This document shows positions 47,426-56,368 of a DNA stretch of 64,000 nt, in pieces. The notes beneath the pieces are model-generated. The model did not search any database and was not told the origin of the DNA. It saw nothing but the letters and a program-made list of their open reading frames with translations. Source of the stretch: Xanthomonas rydalmerensis (GTDB lineage Bacteria > Pseudomonadota > Gammaproteobacteria > Xanthomonadales > Xanthomonadaceae); NCBI RefSeq assembly GCF_033170385.1, contig NZ_CP126170.1, positions 1,698,001-1,762,000 on the forward strand, in the 5' to 3' direction. The position numbers were made by a program, and so were the translations under genes. Numbering within the stretch: the first letter of the stretch is position 1; each line of letters starts with the position of its first letter.

Positions 47426-48919
47426 TCAGCGTTGCACCTCGCCGCACGAGCGCGCGGTGACGCGGTTGCGGCCGCCGTGCTTGGCGCTGTACAGCATGTC
47501 GTCGGCCGCCTGCAGCAGTTCCTGCGCGCTGTTGAAGCGCTCGCGGCCGCCCTGGGTGGCCACGCCCGCGGAGAAGCTGATGCGCAGTGGCCCCTGCTTG
47601 GTCTCGGTCATCGGCCGCTGCGCGATCTCGGACAGGATGCGCCGCATGACCCCGAGCGCGGCGTCTTCGCCGGTATTGGGCAACAGCACCAGGAATTCCT
47701 CGCCACCGAAGCGCGCCACGATGTCGCTGCTGCGCACCAGCGGCTGCAGGGCCTGGGCGAACGCGCGCAGCACCTGGTCGCCGACCAGGTGGCCGTGGGC
47801 GTCGTTGATCTTCTTGAAATCGTCCAGGTCGATGAAGGCCACCGACAGCGGCCAGTCGTGGCGGTTGGCCAGCTCGAACTGCTGCTGCAGCAGGGTGTCC
47901 AGTTGGTGCCGGTTGAACACGCCGGTGAGGGCGTCGCGGCTGGCCTGCTCGGCCAGGCGCCGGGCGTGCTGCTCGTATTCGTCGGCGCGCTGGCGCACGC
48001 GGTTGGCTTCCTGCACGTCGCGCAGGTTGCGCAGCACCATCAGTTCGCGGGCGTGGCTGATGATCGCGTCGACCCGCTCCGGCTGCGCGATGCGCACGTC
48101 GAAGATCGGGCTGACCGCCGGCAGCGCCTCGGCGATGTGGCCGATCACTTCGTCGAAGCGGCGGCTGTCCAGCTGCAGGTCGCGATAGGCGCGCTGCATG
48201 GCGTAGGTGCGCGCGGCTTCGGTGTCCTCGCTGAGCCAGATATCGGCAATCGGCCCGGACAGGCGCACGCAGATGTCGAAGGGCTCGCTCGCCGCGGCAT
48301 CGTTGCCGTTGGCGATGCTGCGCTGCAGGTAGGCGGGCAGCTTCCATTTCTTCGCCAGCCAGGCGCCGACCTCGGCGTGGTCGGCGCCCAGGTGCTCGCG
48401 CTCCAGGGCGCTCAGCCGCTGCGGATCGCCGGCGGCTTCGTGCAGCAGTGCGGCGTACTGGTCGTGGCAGACGTGCAGCAGGGCCAGTGCGCCCATGTCC
48501 TGCAGCAGGCCGGCCAGCATCAGTTCCTCGTGCTTGCGCAGGCCGACGGCCTGGCCGAGCAGGCGGCTGGCCAGGGCTGCCAGCACGCTGCGCCGCCACA
48601 GCCGTTCCTGCGGTGCGCTGGCGTCGCCACGCAGGCTCTGCACCATCGAAAAGCCCAGTGCCAGGCTCAGCGCGGCGTTCAGGCCGAGCATGGTCAGCGC
48701 CTGGCCGAGGTTGTCGATGCGTCGCCGGCTGGCGTACAGCGGGGAATTGGCGATGCGCAGCATCCGCGCGCTCAGCGCCATGTCCATGGCGATGGCATCG
48801 GCGGTGGCAGCGAGATCCACGTCCGCATCCTGCGCGAGTTCGATGATGCGCAGGGCGATGCCCGGGGGCGAGGGCAGGTCGCGGGAGTGGCTCAGGATCG
48901 CTTCGAGTTCAGGATGCAT
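47426..48919 (-). CDS. HDOD domain protein with C-terminal GGDEF diguanylate cyclase
   Basis: A 497-aa cytoplasmic signalling protein. The HDOD domain (about 10-215) begins LPSPPGIALRIIELAQDADVDLAATADAI and includes LRKHEELMLAGLLQDMGALALL. A middle coiled coil (QEANRVRQRADEYEQHARRLAEQA) leads into a GGDEF domain from SRDALTGVFNRHQLD, with the active motif FGGEEFLVLLP, so cyclase activity is predicted to be intact. No EAL partner is nearby. The gene lies between tsf and pyrH, which are normally adjacent, and reads in the same direction. The start is either 48919 (MHPELE) or 48937. Confidence 0.93.
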   Translation of the reverse strand: MHPELEAILSHSRDLPSPPGIALRIIELAQDADVDLAATADAIAMDMALSARMLRIANSPLYASRRRIDNLGQALTMLGLNAALSLALGFSMVQSLRGDASAPQERLWRRSVLAALASRLLGQAVGLRKHEELMLAGLLQDMGALALLHVCHDQYAALLHEAAGDPQRLSALEREHLGADHAEVGAWLAKKWKLPAYLQRSIANGNDAAASEPFDICVRLSGPIADIWLSEDTEAARTYAMQRAYRDLQLDSRRFDEVIGHIAEALPAVSPIFDVRIAQPERVDAIISHARELMVLRNLRDVQEANRVRQRADEYEQHARRLAEQASRDALTGVFNRHQLDTLLQQQFELANRHDWPLSVAFIDLDDFKKINDAHGHLVGDQVLRAFAQALQPLVRSSDIVARFGGEEFLVLLPNTGEDAALGVMRRILSEIAQRPMTETKQGPLRISFSAGVATQGGRERFNSAQELLQAADDMLYSAKHGGRNRVTARSCGEVQR

Positions 48920-48989
48920 GCACTTCCGATACGGCATGGAATAAGAGGTGGGGCAGCGGCCTGTCCCAGCCCGCGCAGCGTACACCCGC

Positions 48990-49017
48990 AAAAAAAAAGC
49001 CGCGACAATGCGCGGCT
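48990..49017 (-). terminator. Rho-independent terminator of the rpsB-tsf operon
   Basis: On the minus strand the stem AGCCGCG/CGCGGCT with a 6-bp loop is followed by nine T residues (A-run 48990-48998 on the plus strand). It lies 22 bp after the tsf stop, cleanly separating tsf from the HDOD/GGDEF gene. Confidence 0.9.
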
Positions 49018-49038
49018 CTTTTCTTCCCGGGGGCGGGA

Positions 49039-49917
49039 TCAGGCCAGGCCGGCCTGCTTCATCACTTCGGCGGCGTAGTCTTCCACCACCTTCTCGATGC
49101 CTTCGCCCACGGCCAGGCGCTGGAAGCCGACCACATCGGCGCCGGCGGCCTTCACCGCCTGCTCCACGGTCTGGTCGGTGTTCAGCACGTAGGGCTGGCC
49201 GTACAGGGTGACTTCGTTGACGATCTTGGCGATCTTGCCGCTGATGATCTTCTCCAGGATGTCGGCCGGCTTGGCCTTGTCCTTCTCCGACATCTTGGCC
49301 AGCTCGATTTCCTTTTCCTTGGCCACGAACTCGGCCGGGACGTCGGACGCCTTGATGTGCGGCGGGTTCATCGCCGCGATGTGCATGGCGATGCCACGGG
49401 CCAGGTCGGCGTCGCCGCCCTTGACCTCGACCAGCACGCCGATGCGGCCGCCGTGCACGTAGGCGGCGACGTTGTTGGCGCTGTCGATGCGCACCAGGCG
49501 GCGCACCTGCACGTTCTCGCCGACCTTGGCGATGACCGCGGCGCGGGCTTCCTCGACGGTCTCGCCGCCGGGCAGCTTGGCGCTCTTCAGCGCTTCGACG
49601 TCAGCGGCACCGGAGGTCAGCGCGGCCTGGACCACGGCGTCGGTGAAGGCCAGGAAGTTGTTGTCCTTGGCGACGAAGTCGGTCTCGGAGTTGATTTCGA
49701 CCAGGACCGCCTTGCCGCCGTCCTGGGCCATCGCGATGCGGCCTTCGGCGGCGACGCGGTCGGCTTTCTTGTCGGCCTTGGCCAGGCCCGACTTGCGCAG
49801 CCACTCGGCGGCGTTGTCGATGTTGCCGGCGTTCTCGGTGAGTGCCTTCTTGCACTCCATCATGCCGGCGCCGGTGCGCTCGCGCAGTTCCTTGACCAGG
49901 GAAGCAGTGATTTCCAC
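49039..49917 (-). CDS. tsf: Elongation factor Ts
   Basis: A 292-aa nucleotide exchange factor for EF-Tu. The N-terminal UBA-like region [25 protein letters not shown], the core [33 protein letters not shown] and the C-terminal [19 protein letters not shown] are all standard. Initiation is at GTG (49917), preceded by GAGGA. It follows rpsB by 151 bp and ends before a strong terminator. Confidence 0.98.
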   Translation of the reverse strand: MEITASLVKELRERTGAGMMECKKALTENAGNIDNAAEWLRKSGLAKADKKADRVAAEGRIAMAQDGGKAVLVEINSETDFVAKDNNFLAFTDAVVQAALTSGAADVEALKSAKLPGGETVEEARAAVIAKVGENVQVRRLVRIDSANNVAAYVHGGRIGVLVEVKGGDADLARGIAMHIAAMNPPHIKASDVPAEFVAKEKEIELAKMSEKDKAKPADILEKIISGKIAKIVNEVTLYGQPYVLNTDQTVEQAVKAAGADVVGFQRLAVGEGIEKVVEDYAAEVMKQAGLA

Positions 49918-50068
49918 GGGATGTCCTCACGAAAGGTGGGAAAAGGCCGGCTTGCGGCCGGCCGGAAGATCTGGGGGGCGGGCGCCGCAGGCGGCGCTCG
50001 CGAAGCCGGGCGCGCCGAACGCGCCGGGCGGCGGCTGCGCATGATCGCGCAGTCGCATGGCGCGCCGG

Positions 50069-50866
50069 TTACTCGGCGGCGGGAGCGGTCTCTTCGGCCT
50101 TCTTGCCGTTCTTGCGCGGGCCGCGGCCCTTGTCGTCGCCGCCCTCGGCGAACTCTTCCTCGCGCACGCTGGCGGCGTTCGGCGCAGCGGCCTTGCCTTC
50201 CAGCACGGCGTCGGCGGCGGCACGGGCGTACAGCTGCACGGCGCGGATGGCGTCGTCGTTGCCGGGGATGGCGTAGTCCACCAGGTCCGGGTTGTAGTTG
50301 GTGTCGACCACCGCGATCACCGGGATGCCGAGCTTCTTGGCTTCCTTGATGGCGATGTCTTCATGGCCGATGTCGATGACGAACAGGGCGTCGGGCAGGC
50401 GGTTCATTTCCTTGATGCCGCCCAGCGAGGCTTCCAGCTTGTCGCGCTCGCGGCGCAGGGTCAGCACTTCGTGCTTGACCAGCTTGTCGAAGGTGCCGTC
50501 GGTCTCGGCCGCTTCCAGTTCCTTCAGGCGCGCCACCGACTGCTTGACGGTGCGGAAGTTGGTCAGCGTGCCGCCCAGCCAGCGCTGGGTCATGAACGGC
50601 TGGCCGCAACGCTCGGCTTCTTCCTTCACCGCGTCGCGGGCGCTGCGCTTGGTGCCCAGGAACAGGATGGTGCCGCGCTTCTGCGCGACGCTGGAGATGA
50701 AGTTCATCGCGTCGTTGAACAGCGGAACCGTCTTCTCGAGGTTGATGATGTGGATCTTGCCGCGCGCGCCGAAGATGTACGGCGCCATCTTGGGGTTCCA
50801 GTAGCGGGTCTGGTGGCCGAAGTGGACGCCGGCTTCCAGCATCTGACGCATGGTGACCTGGGGCAT
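50069..50866 (-). CDS. rpsB: 30S ribosomal protein S2
   Basis: A 265-aa ribosomal protein with [99 protein letters not shown] and a basic/acidic C-terminal tail. The ATG at 50866 was chosen from the conserved PQVTMRQML start. It is first in a two-gene operon with tsf and has a long leader of about 230 nt. Confidence 0.98.
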   Translation of the reverse strand: MPQVTMRQMLEAGVHFGHQTRYWNPKMAPYIFGARGKIHIINLEKTVPLFNDAMNFISSVAQKRGTILFLGTKRSARDAVKEEAERCGQPFMTQRWLGGTLTNFRTVKQSVARLKELEAAETDGTFDKLVKHEVLTLRRERDKLEASLGGIKEMNRLPDALFVIDIGHEDIAIKEAKKLGIPVIAVVDTNYNPDLVDYAIPGNDDAIRAVQLYARAAADAVLEGKAAAPNAASVREEEFAEGGDDKGRGPRKNGKKAEETAPAAE

Positions 50867-51102
50867 TGCAGTGACTCCTGATGGGGAACCGGCCGTGCGC
50901 GGGCAGGAATGGGTGAAGCGCGCGCATGACGGTGCGGCCTTGTGGGTCCGCACGACGATTCCGGGGTTGGGCCTCCCTGCTGTCTCCGTGGCCGAACTCC
51001 TTGCGGAGCACCCCGGCACGGGCGATGGCAGCAGGTGTGAATTCGCCGGTGCGTCCGGCGTGGACGGTCCATCGGGCTATGACAGGCACGACGAAGCCGC
51101 GC

Positions 51103-51131
51103 ACTATACCTGGCGGCGGTGGGCGGCGCAA
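51103..51131 (-). promoter_or_regulatory. Putative sigma-70 promoter of rpsB-tsf
   Basis: On the minus strand TTGCGC (51131-51126) and TATAGT (51108-51103) are separated by exactly 17 bp. The -10 element matches 5 of 6 consensus bases and the -35 only 3 of 6. Transcription would start near 51096, giving a leader of about 230 nt before rpsB. This leader could host S2 autoregulation, as known in other gammaproteobacteria, but I could not identify the structure. Confidence 0.5.
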
Positions 51132-51144
51132 TGCGCCGGGTGGC

Positions 51145-51849
51145 TCACTCGGCCGGCAGCGGCTGCAGCGCTGACTGCTCGTCGAGCCGTGCCGCGAAGC
51201 GGCCGCCCGGTGCGGTCGCGGCGGCCGGCAGCGGCCAGCGCTTGTATTCGCCGGGCAGGACGTAGCCGGCGAGGCTGGGGAACAGGGTCATGGTATGGCC
51301 CTCGGCGCCGATGAAGCTCAGGTCGCTGAGCCGGGCGTGGGCGTTGCCGCGGTTGTGCACCACCAGCTCCGGCCCGCCCGCGCCGGCGAGCAGGTGGACG
51401 CTGAGGCGCGGCGCCGCCGCGGGGTCCGATGCACTTAGGAACACCGGCGTGGAATAGCGCAGCAGCAGGGGAGGGGGCGTCGCCGCGGGTGCCGATGCAA
51501 CGTCGGCCGGCGCGGTGCGTTCTTCCACCACCAGCCGGTAGGCACGCTCGGCGGTATCGGCGGGGGCGCTGCGTACCAGGCGCAACAGTTGCCGCCCCTG
51601 TGCCGGAATCGTGATCCACTGCGGACTGGCATGGAGGTCGTCGGTACTGTCCAACTGTTCCAGCCCGTTGGTCTGCTGCCAGCGATAGACCTGTACCTGC
51701 GCCTGCCAGGTGCGGTCCTGGGTATTGTCGAGCCAGATCTCGGTTCTGGTCTCGTCGGGGGCCAGTTGTACCAGGGTCGGGCTGATCCGCACTCCACCCG
51801 CATGGGCGCTGCCGGCCAACGCCAGCAGCAGCGCCGGCAGCAGGCGCAT
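51145..51849 (-). CDS. Second fimbrial periplasmic chaperone (Csu/archaic type)
   Basis: A 234-aa PapD-like chaperone with signal peptide (RLLPALLLALAGSAHA). The first Ig-like domain reads VRISPTLVQLAPDETRTEIWLDNTQDRTWQAQVQVYRWQ, QLLRLVR carries the conserved Arg region, and LLLRYSTPVFLSASD is the end of the G1 strand. It is the last gene of the pilus operon and clearly related to, but distinct from, the first chaperone at 55614-56354. It may serve the adjacent small subunit. Its stop is only 14 bp from the rpsB -35 element. Confidence 0.88.
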   Translation of the reverse strand: MRLLPALLLALAGSAHAGGVRISPTLVQLAPDETRTEIWLDNTQDRTWQAQVQVYRWQQTNGLEQLDSTDDLHASPQWITIPAQGRQLLRLVRSAPADTAERAYRLVVEERTAPADVASAPAATPPPLLLRYSTPVFLSASDPAAAPRLSVHLLAGAGGPELVVHNRGNAHARLSDLSFIGAEGHTMTLFPSLAGYVLPGEYKRWPLPAAATAPGGRFAARLDEQSALQPLPAE

Positions 51850-51872
51850 GAGCAAGCCACGGGCACCGCCCA

Positions 51873-52193
51873 CTAGAACGCGACCGTGGCGTAGCGCGCC
51901 GGGTCGCGCGGCGCGGCGCCGGTCGTGGACAGGCTCAACGCCAGCGCGGTGCCGGCACTGGGCGCGGGCGCGCCGTCGACGCTGACCTGGTAGGCCATCG
52001 GGCGGTTGCAGGCGATCGTCGGCATCGCTCCGGGCTGCGCGCGGACCTCGGTGCCGACCTCGCAACTGCGCTCGATGCGGATGCCGATCCGCAATGCAGC
52101 GCTGCCGCTGCCGGCGGTCGGTTGTGCCGCCGCATCGACGCCGGCCACGCACAGGCTCGCCAACAACAGCGGTCGTAGGAACGGCAGGCGCAT
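51873..52193 (-). CDS. Small SCPU-like pilus subunit, possibly degenerate
   Basis: A 106-aa secreted protein with signal peptide (RLPFLRPLLLASLCVAGVDAAAQ). The mature domain of about 80 residues has the two-cysteine start of spore-coat-U/Csu subunits (IRIERSCEVGT, PTIACNRPMAYQVSVDG) and a C-terminal hydrophobic strand (YATVAF). It is shorter than usual SCPU domains (about 140 aa) and lacks the central loop with YxLYxxxxxxxxWG. It is therefore either a minimal subunit or a deletion derivative. It lies between the tip protein and the second chaperone. Confidence 0.7.
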   Translation of the reverse strand: MRLPFLRPLLLASLCVAGVDAAAQPTAGSGSAALRIGIRIERSCEVGTEVRAQPGAMPTIACNRPMAYQVSVDGAPAPSAGTALALSLSTTGAAPRDPARYATVAF

Positions 52194-52274
52194 CGATCGG
52201 GACTCCGCGGTAGACACAACTGATAACGGCTCCCATCCCGGCAACTTGACCGGCGCGACGGCGCCGTTCAGCCC

Positions 52275-53297
52275 TCAGTAGGTCACGGTGACCTTGACCA
52301 CATCGCTGTAGCTGCCCGGGGCCGGGGTCTGCTGGGCCGGCACTTGGCCGTACAGGGTGAGCGATTGCACGCTGCCGGTCCCGGTGCCGGTCTGGGTATC
52401 GGTGTTCAGGGTGCTGCCCCAGCGTTGGGTGCGGGCGGCGTCGCGGTACAGCTCGTAGGTGAGGAACTGGCCGCTGGCGTTGCGCATGCGGCGCACGTTG
52501 CCGCTGGCGTTCTGGCCGTTGTCCAGGCTCACCTGCCAGGCGGTGCGGTAGCGGCAGTTCATGCTGAGCGCGGTGGTGTAGTTCAGCGGATTGTCGATCA
52601 GGCCCGACTGCGTACCGAAATCCAGGTCGGCGATGCTGGCGATGGTGCAGGTCGGCGAGGCGGTGACGCTGGCCACGAACGGGAACTGCACCGAGGTGCC
52701 GCCGCCGGCGCCGCCGGTGGTGCAGGAGGCGGGCATGCTCGCCGGGGTGCCGATCAACGGTTCGTCGTAGCGGTACTGCAGGTTGGTGAACACCCCGCTG
52801 AAGTTGTTCTGGTAGAGCCCGGTGGCGATGCCGCTCTGCAGCGGGATGCGTCCATACAGGGTGTAGCTGGCGCTGCCGCTGCCGCCGGTCGCCAGCGAGG
52901 AGTAGGTCAGATCGACCTGGAGCGGGGTGGAGCCGGCCAGCGTGCTGCCCCAGATCAGGCTGCGCGCGCTGTCGCGGTAGAGCTGGAAGCCAAGGCTGTC
53001 GTTGAGCGGGTTGAGCATGCGCCGCGGCGCGATGCCCAGGCCGCCGCCCTGGGCACCCTCGCCGATGTTCAGGCACATGCGCACATAGATGGTGCCCAGG
53101 ATGCTCAGCGCGCCGGTCTGGCAAGTGACCACGATCTGAGCGGTGGCGTCGGTGGCGGCGGTGTTGGAGAGGGTGCCGAAGCTCAGCGCCGTGGCCTGCG
53201 CGGTGCAGGTGGTGGTGGCCGCGGCGCGCGAGGGCAGCAGCAGTGTGGCCGCCAACAGCAAGGCCGGCAGCAGCATTCGCCAGGCGCGCGCGCTCAT
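52275..53297 (-). CDS. Two-domain SCPU protein, probable pilus tip adhesin (CsuE-like)
   Basis: A 340-aa secreted protein. After the signal peptide (LLPALLLAATLLLPSRAAA) come two tandem SCPU domains. Each contains FQLYRDSARSLIWGST or YELYRDAARTQRWGST followed by SYTLYGRIP or SLTLYGQVP and a closing beta strand; the second ends SYSDVVKVTVTY. In Acinetobacter CsuE the two-domain tip inserts hydrophobic loops into abiotic surfaces. The start overlaps the usher stop (53294-53297, ATGA). Confidence 0.85.
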   Translation of the reverse strand: MSARAWRMLLPALLLAATLLLPSRAAATTTCTAQATALSFGTLSNTAATDATAQIVVTCQTGALSILGTIYVRMCLNIGEGAQGGGLGIAPRRMLNPLNDSLGFQLYRDSARSLIWGSTLAGSTPLQVDLTYSSLATGGSGSASYTLYGRIPLQSGIATGLYQNNFSGVFTNLQYRYDEPLIGTPASMPASCTTGGAGGGTSVQFPFVASVTASPTCTIASIADLDFGTQSGLIDNPLNYTTALSMNCRYRTAWQVSLDNGQNASGNVRRMRNASGQFLTYELYRDAARTQRWGSTLNTDTQTGTGTGSVQSLTLYGQVPAQQTPAPGSYSDVVKVTVTY

Positions 53298-55663
53298 GGC
53301 GTGGTCTCCGGCAGGCAGCGCAGCGGCTCCAGGCCGGTGGGCCGCGCCTGCGTCGCGCGGTCGATCCGGAATCGACAACGGCTGCCGTGCATGTCCACCT
53401 CCAGATCGTTGCGGCCGGGCCCGAGTCCTTCCACATAGGCCTGGCCATCGTAGCCGACCACCGTGTCGACCCCCGGTCCACGTATCCGGCTGCCGACCGG
53501 CAGCGGCACGCCGTCGGCATCGCGCAGTTGCACCAGCACGCCGTCGCTGCGGCGGATCGGGAACGCCACCACCACCCCGGTGCGGTCGCGCGGCACCACG
53601 ATCTGGTCGACCTGCTCCGGCCGCAACTCCGCCGGCAGGCGCATCGGATCGATCGACAGCTGGTTGTGCTGCCAGGCCAGCAGCGGCGTGACCAGCAGGA
53701 AGCCACGCGCATCGGTACGGCCGATCGGCCGGTTCTCCAGCAACACCGGCACGTCGGCGACGCCGCCGGTGGAGACCAGGGCGAAGGCCTGGTCGAGATC
53801 GCGGCCAGGGAACCAGCCGCCGCCGATCCAGGCCACGCCGCCCGAGGCTTCGGCATAGCCGTAGCTCTGGCCGCCGGCGCTGGCGATGCCGCCGGCGTAG
53901 CGGGCGCTGGGGCCGCGCCAGCTGGCTTCGGCCAGGCCGCCGCCGCCGTCCTGCCCGCCGCGCGCCTGCAGCCGCCAGCCGCTGCCGCCGTCGGCAGCCG
54001 CTGCCTGACTGAGATCGGCCGTCGCACTGGTGCGTTCGCCGAAACGCTGCAGGGCGACGCCGGCCTGGCGGCGCCCCTCCAGCGCGATCGACCAGCCCAG
54101 ATACACGCTTCGGTCGCTGGCCTGGTCCAGGTTCTGGTTGATGCTCAGGTTCAACGACGACTGCCGCGGCAGGGCCCGGGTCCAGAACAGGCTGGCGTAG
54201 CGCTGGTCGCCGCTGTCCGGATAGGCCAGGCGCACATAGCTCAGGGCGATGCTGCCCAGGCCGTCCCAGGTGCTGCCGAACAGGGCGCGCTCGCTGACCC
54301 GCGGCGGCGCGGCGCCGTAACGCGCGGCCACGTCGCGGTAGCCGGATTGCGCGCGCTGGGTATCCAACGCCAGGTTGAAGCGGCCGTTGTTCCAGCGGTA
54401 GCTGAGCGCGTACTGCAGGCCTTGCTGGCCGGCATCGCCGCCGTGCGCCAGCGAGGCGCCGAACACGCCGGCGCGCGGCAGCAGCCACAGGGCGCCGACG
54501 CCGGCGTTGCGCACGCCGGCCCCGGCCTCGGCGTGCGCCTCGGCGGTGAAGCGCGGGCTGACACCGCGCCGCCAGCTGGCGCTGCCGACCGTGTCGCCGG
54601 CATAGGCGAAGTCGGCGACGCCGTAGTCCTCGCGCACCCGGCCCAGCGCCAGCGACCAGTCGGTCAGGCCGCTGGCCAGCAGATCCTGGGTCGCATAGAA
54701 AGGAAAGGCCAGCGAGCGGGTGCGACCGTAGGCGTCGGTGATCACCACCTGGGCATTGCCGGCGCCGTCCACGCCCGGCGCGGCGGACAGTTGGAACGGC
54801 CCGGCCGGCAGCTGCGCGCCGTACTGGCGGATGCCGTTGACGTACAGGTCCACGCTGGACGGCACCGCCACTTCGCCGAGGAATTCCGGCAACGGGGTGA
54901 GCGCGCGGTACGGCTGCAGGCCGAAATCGCTGCCCACCCGTACCCCGCCCAGGCGCAGCGTGCGGCTCCAACTGGTGCTGCTGCTGAAGGTGTCGCCCAG
55001 CACCACGCTGGTCATGCGCTCGGGCAACGACCATTGCCACTGCGTGTCCAGGCGGATCGCCTCGGCATGCCAGTCCTGCTGCGGCTCGCGGTACAGCCTG
55101 CCGACGAAGGACTGCCGCAGCAGGCCATCGCCCAGGCCGAACACGCGCAGTTCGCCGCTGGCGGTGAGATTGCTGGCGCTGCCCTGGCGGCTGGCATAGA
55201 GGTCGTAGTCGAGCAGGGCGCCGGGCGAACTGGTCGCCGGTAGCGACGGCACGCCGCCGCGGGCGTCGATCCGGGTGGTGGCGACGTCGAGCAGCGCCAC
55301 CGGCGCGTCGATGGCCAGTTGCTGCAGGCTGGCGTCGTAGCGGAAGCGCACGCCGTCCAGATCGCCCAGGGCGATCGCCGCGGTGGCGTCGCTGCCGTCC
55401 ACGCGCAGACCGAGCTGGCGCAAGGTTGCGGCACTGGCGCGCAGTTGCTCGCCGTCGCGCTGGAACTGGAACAGGCCCGGCTGCCGGGTCTGGTTCAGGG
55501 TGACCTCCAGGTACAGGGTCTCCTGCGCCGGCGCAGCGGCCTGGGGCGGGGTGGAGGGCTGAGGCTGGGCGACGGCGAGCGCGGCAGTGCCGGCCCACAG
55601 GGCCAGCAACAGCTCAGGGCGCCGCCGCGTCCACGACCAGCGACTGCGCGCGCGGCTCGCCAT
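53294..55663 (-). CDS. Fimbrial outer-membrane usher (Csu-type)
   Basis: A 789-aa usher with signal (LLLALWAGTAALAVAQ) and an N-terminal chaperone-docking domain (ETLYLEVTLNQTRQPGLFQF). The 24-strand barrel has typical usher segments (GALLDYDLYASRQG, SVDLYVNGIRQYGAQLPAGPFQL, GRTRSLAFPFYA, YGVADFAYAGD). Plug and C-terminal domains follow (LLVTPLLAWQHNQLSIDPMRLP, CRFRIDRATQ). The start at 55663 lies 50 bp inside the chaperone gene and has AAGGA at the right spacing. It is coupled to the tip gene. Confidence 0.9.
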   Translation of the reverse strand: MASRARSRWSWTRRRPELLLALWAGTAALAVAQPQPSTPPQAAAPAQETLYLEVTLNQTRQPGLFQFQRDGEQLRASAATLRQLGLRVDGSDATAAIALGDLDGVRFRYDASLQQLAIDAPVALLDVATTRIDARGGVPSLPATSSPGALLDYDLYASRQGSASNLTASGELRVFGLGDGLLRQSFVGRLYREPQQDWHAEAIRLDTQWQWSLPERMTSVVLGDTFSSSTSWSRTLRLGGVRVGSDFGLQPYRALTPLPEFLGEVAVPSSVDLYVNGIRQYGAQLPAGPFQLSAAPGVDGAGNAQVVITDAYGRTRSLAFPFYATQDLLASGLTDWSLALGRVREDYGVADFAYAGDTVGSASWRRGVSPRFTAEAHAEAGAGVRNAGVGALWLLPRAGVFGASLAHGGDAGQQGLQYALSYRWNNGRFNLALDTQRAQSGYRDVAARYGAAPPRVSERALFGSTWDGLGSIALSYVRLAYPDSGDQRYASLFWTRALPRQSSLNLSINQNLDQASDRSVYLGWSIALEGRRQAGVALQRFGERTSATADLSQAAAADGGSGWRLQARGGQDGGGGLAEASWRGPSARYAGGIASAGGQSYGYAEASGGVAWIGGGWFPGRDLDQAFALVSTGGVADVPVLLENRPIGRTDARGFLLVTPLLAWQHNQLSIDPMRLPAELRPEQVDQIVVPRDRTGVVVAFPIRRSDGVLVQLRDADGVPLPVGSRIRGPGVDTVVGYDGQAYVEGLGPGRNDLEVDMHGSRCRFRIDRATQARPTGLEPLRCLPETTP

Positions 55664-56354
55664 TGATCCTTGCCTCGAACGTTCCTTGTGGCTGCGCCAG
55701 CGCCGCCGGCAGCGGCCAGCGCTTGCGCTGGCCCGGCAGCACATAGCCGGCCAGGCCTTGGGCGATGGCGCTGCGCTGGCCATCGCTGGCGACGAACTGA
55801 AGGTCCACCAATTGCGCGTGGCCGTTGCCCTGGTTGAGCACTTCCAGCGCCGTGCCCGCGCCGTCGCGGACCAGCCGCGCGCGCAGTGCCGGCGCAGTGG
55901 CCACGGCCGGCTTGAGGAACACCGGCACCGAATAGCGCAGCACGAACTGCAGCCCGGCGCTGGCGTTGCCGCTGGCGTCCTGGCTGGGCAACTCGTCGAC
56001 CAGGATGCGGTAGGCGTCCTCGCCGGCGCCGGGCGCGGGATCCAGGCGGATCACGCGGACCAACTGCCGCGAATGCGGCGCCAGCTCCAGCATCGGCGGG
56101 CTGAGCGCGATGCGGTCGCTGGGGTCGAGCACATCCTCGCCGTCGCGCTGCTGCCAATGGAACACGCGGACCTGCGCACGCAGCGGCACGTCGCCGCTGT
56201 TGCTCAGCCACACGCCCTGGGCGGTCTCCTCGGCGCGCAGCGACACCGAGGTCGGCGCCACCTGCAGGCTCGCCGCCACTGCCGCGCCGGCTGCCGCCAG
56301 CCACAACGCGGCGAGCGCCGGCAGGCGCAGGAAGGAATGCAGTCGCACATGCAT
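55614..56354 (-). CDS. Fimbrial periplasmic chaperone (Csu-type)
   Basis: A 246-aa PapD-like chaperone with signal (FLRLPALAALWLAAAGAAVAA). It shows the G1 and F1 strand features of archaic chaperones: LQVAPTSVSLRAEETAQGVWLSNSGDVPLRAQVRVFHWQQ, APHSRQLVRVIR, and RYSVPVFLKPAVATAPALRA. It is second in the operon after the major subunit, 14 bp apart. The last 50 bp overlap the usher start. The ATG at 56354 gives the best signal. Confidence 0.88.
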   Translation of the reverse strand: MHVRLHSFLRLPALAALWLAAAGAAVAASLQVAPTSVSLRAEETAQGVWLSNSGDVPLRAQVRVFHWQQRDGEDVLDPSDRIALSPPMLELAPHSRQLVRVIRLDPAPGAGEDAYRILVDELPSQDASGNASAGLQFVLRYSVPVFLKPAVATAPALRARLVRDGAGTALEVLNQGNGHAQLVDLQFVASDGQRSAIAQGLAGYVLPGQRKRWPLPAALAQPQGTFEARINGEPRAQSLVVDAAAP

Positions 56355-56368
56355 GCAGGCGGCTCCGG

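Noticed and set aside
51145..51849. Second chaperone considered a duplicate pseudogene.
   Set aside because: The frame, signal peptide and G1/F1 strand motifs are intact, so it was kept as a functional gene.
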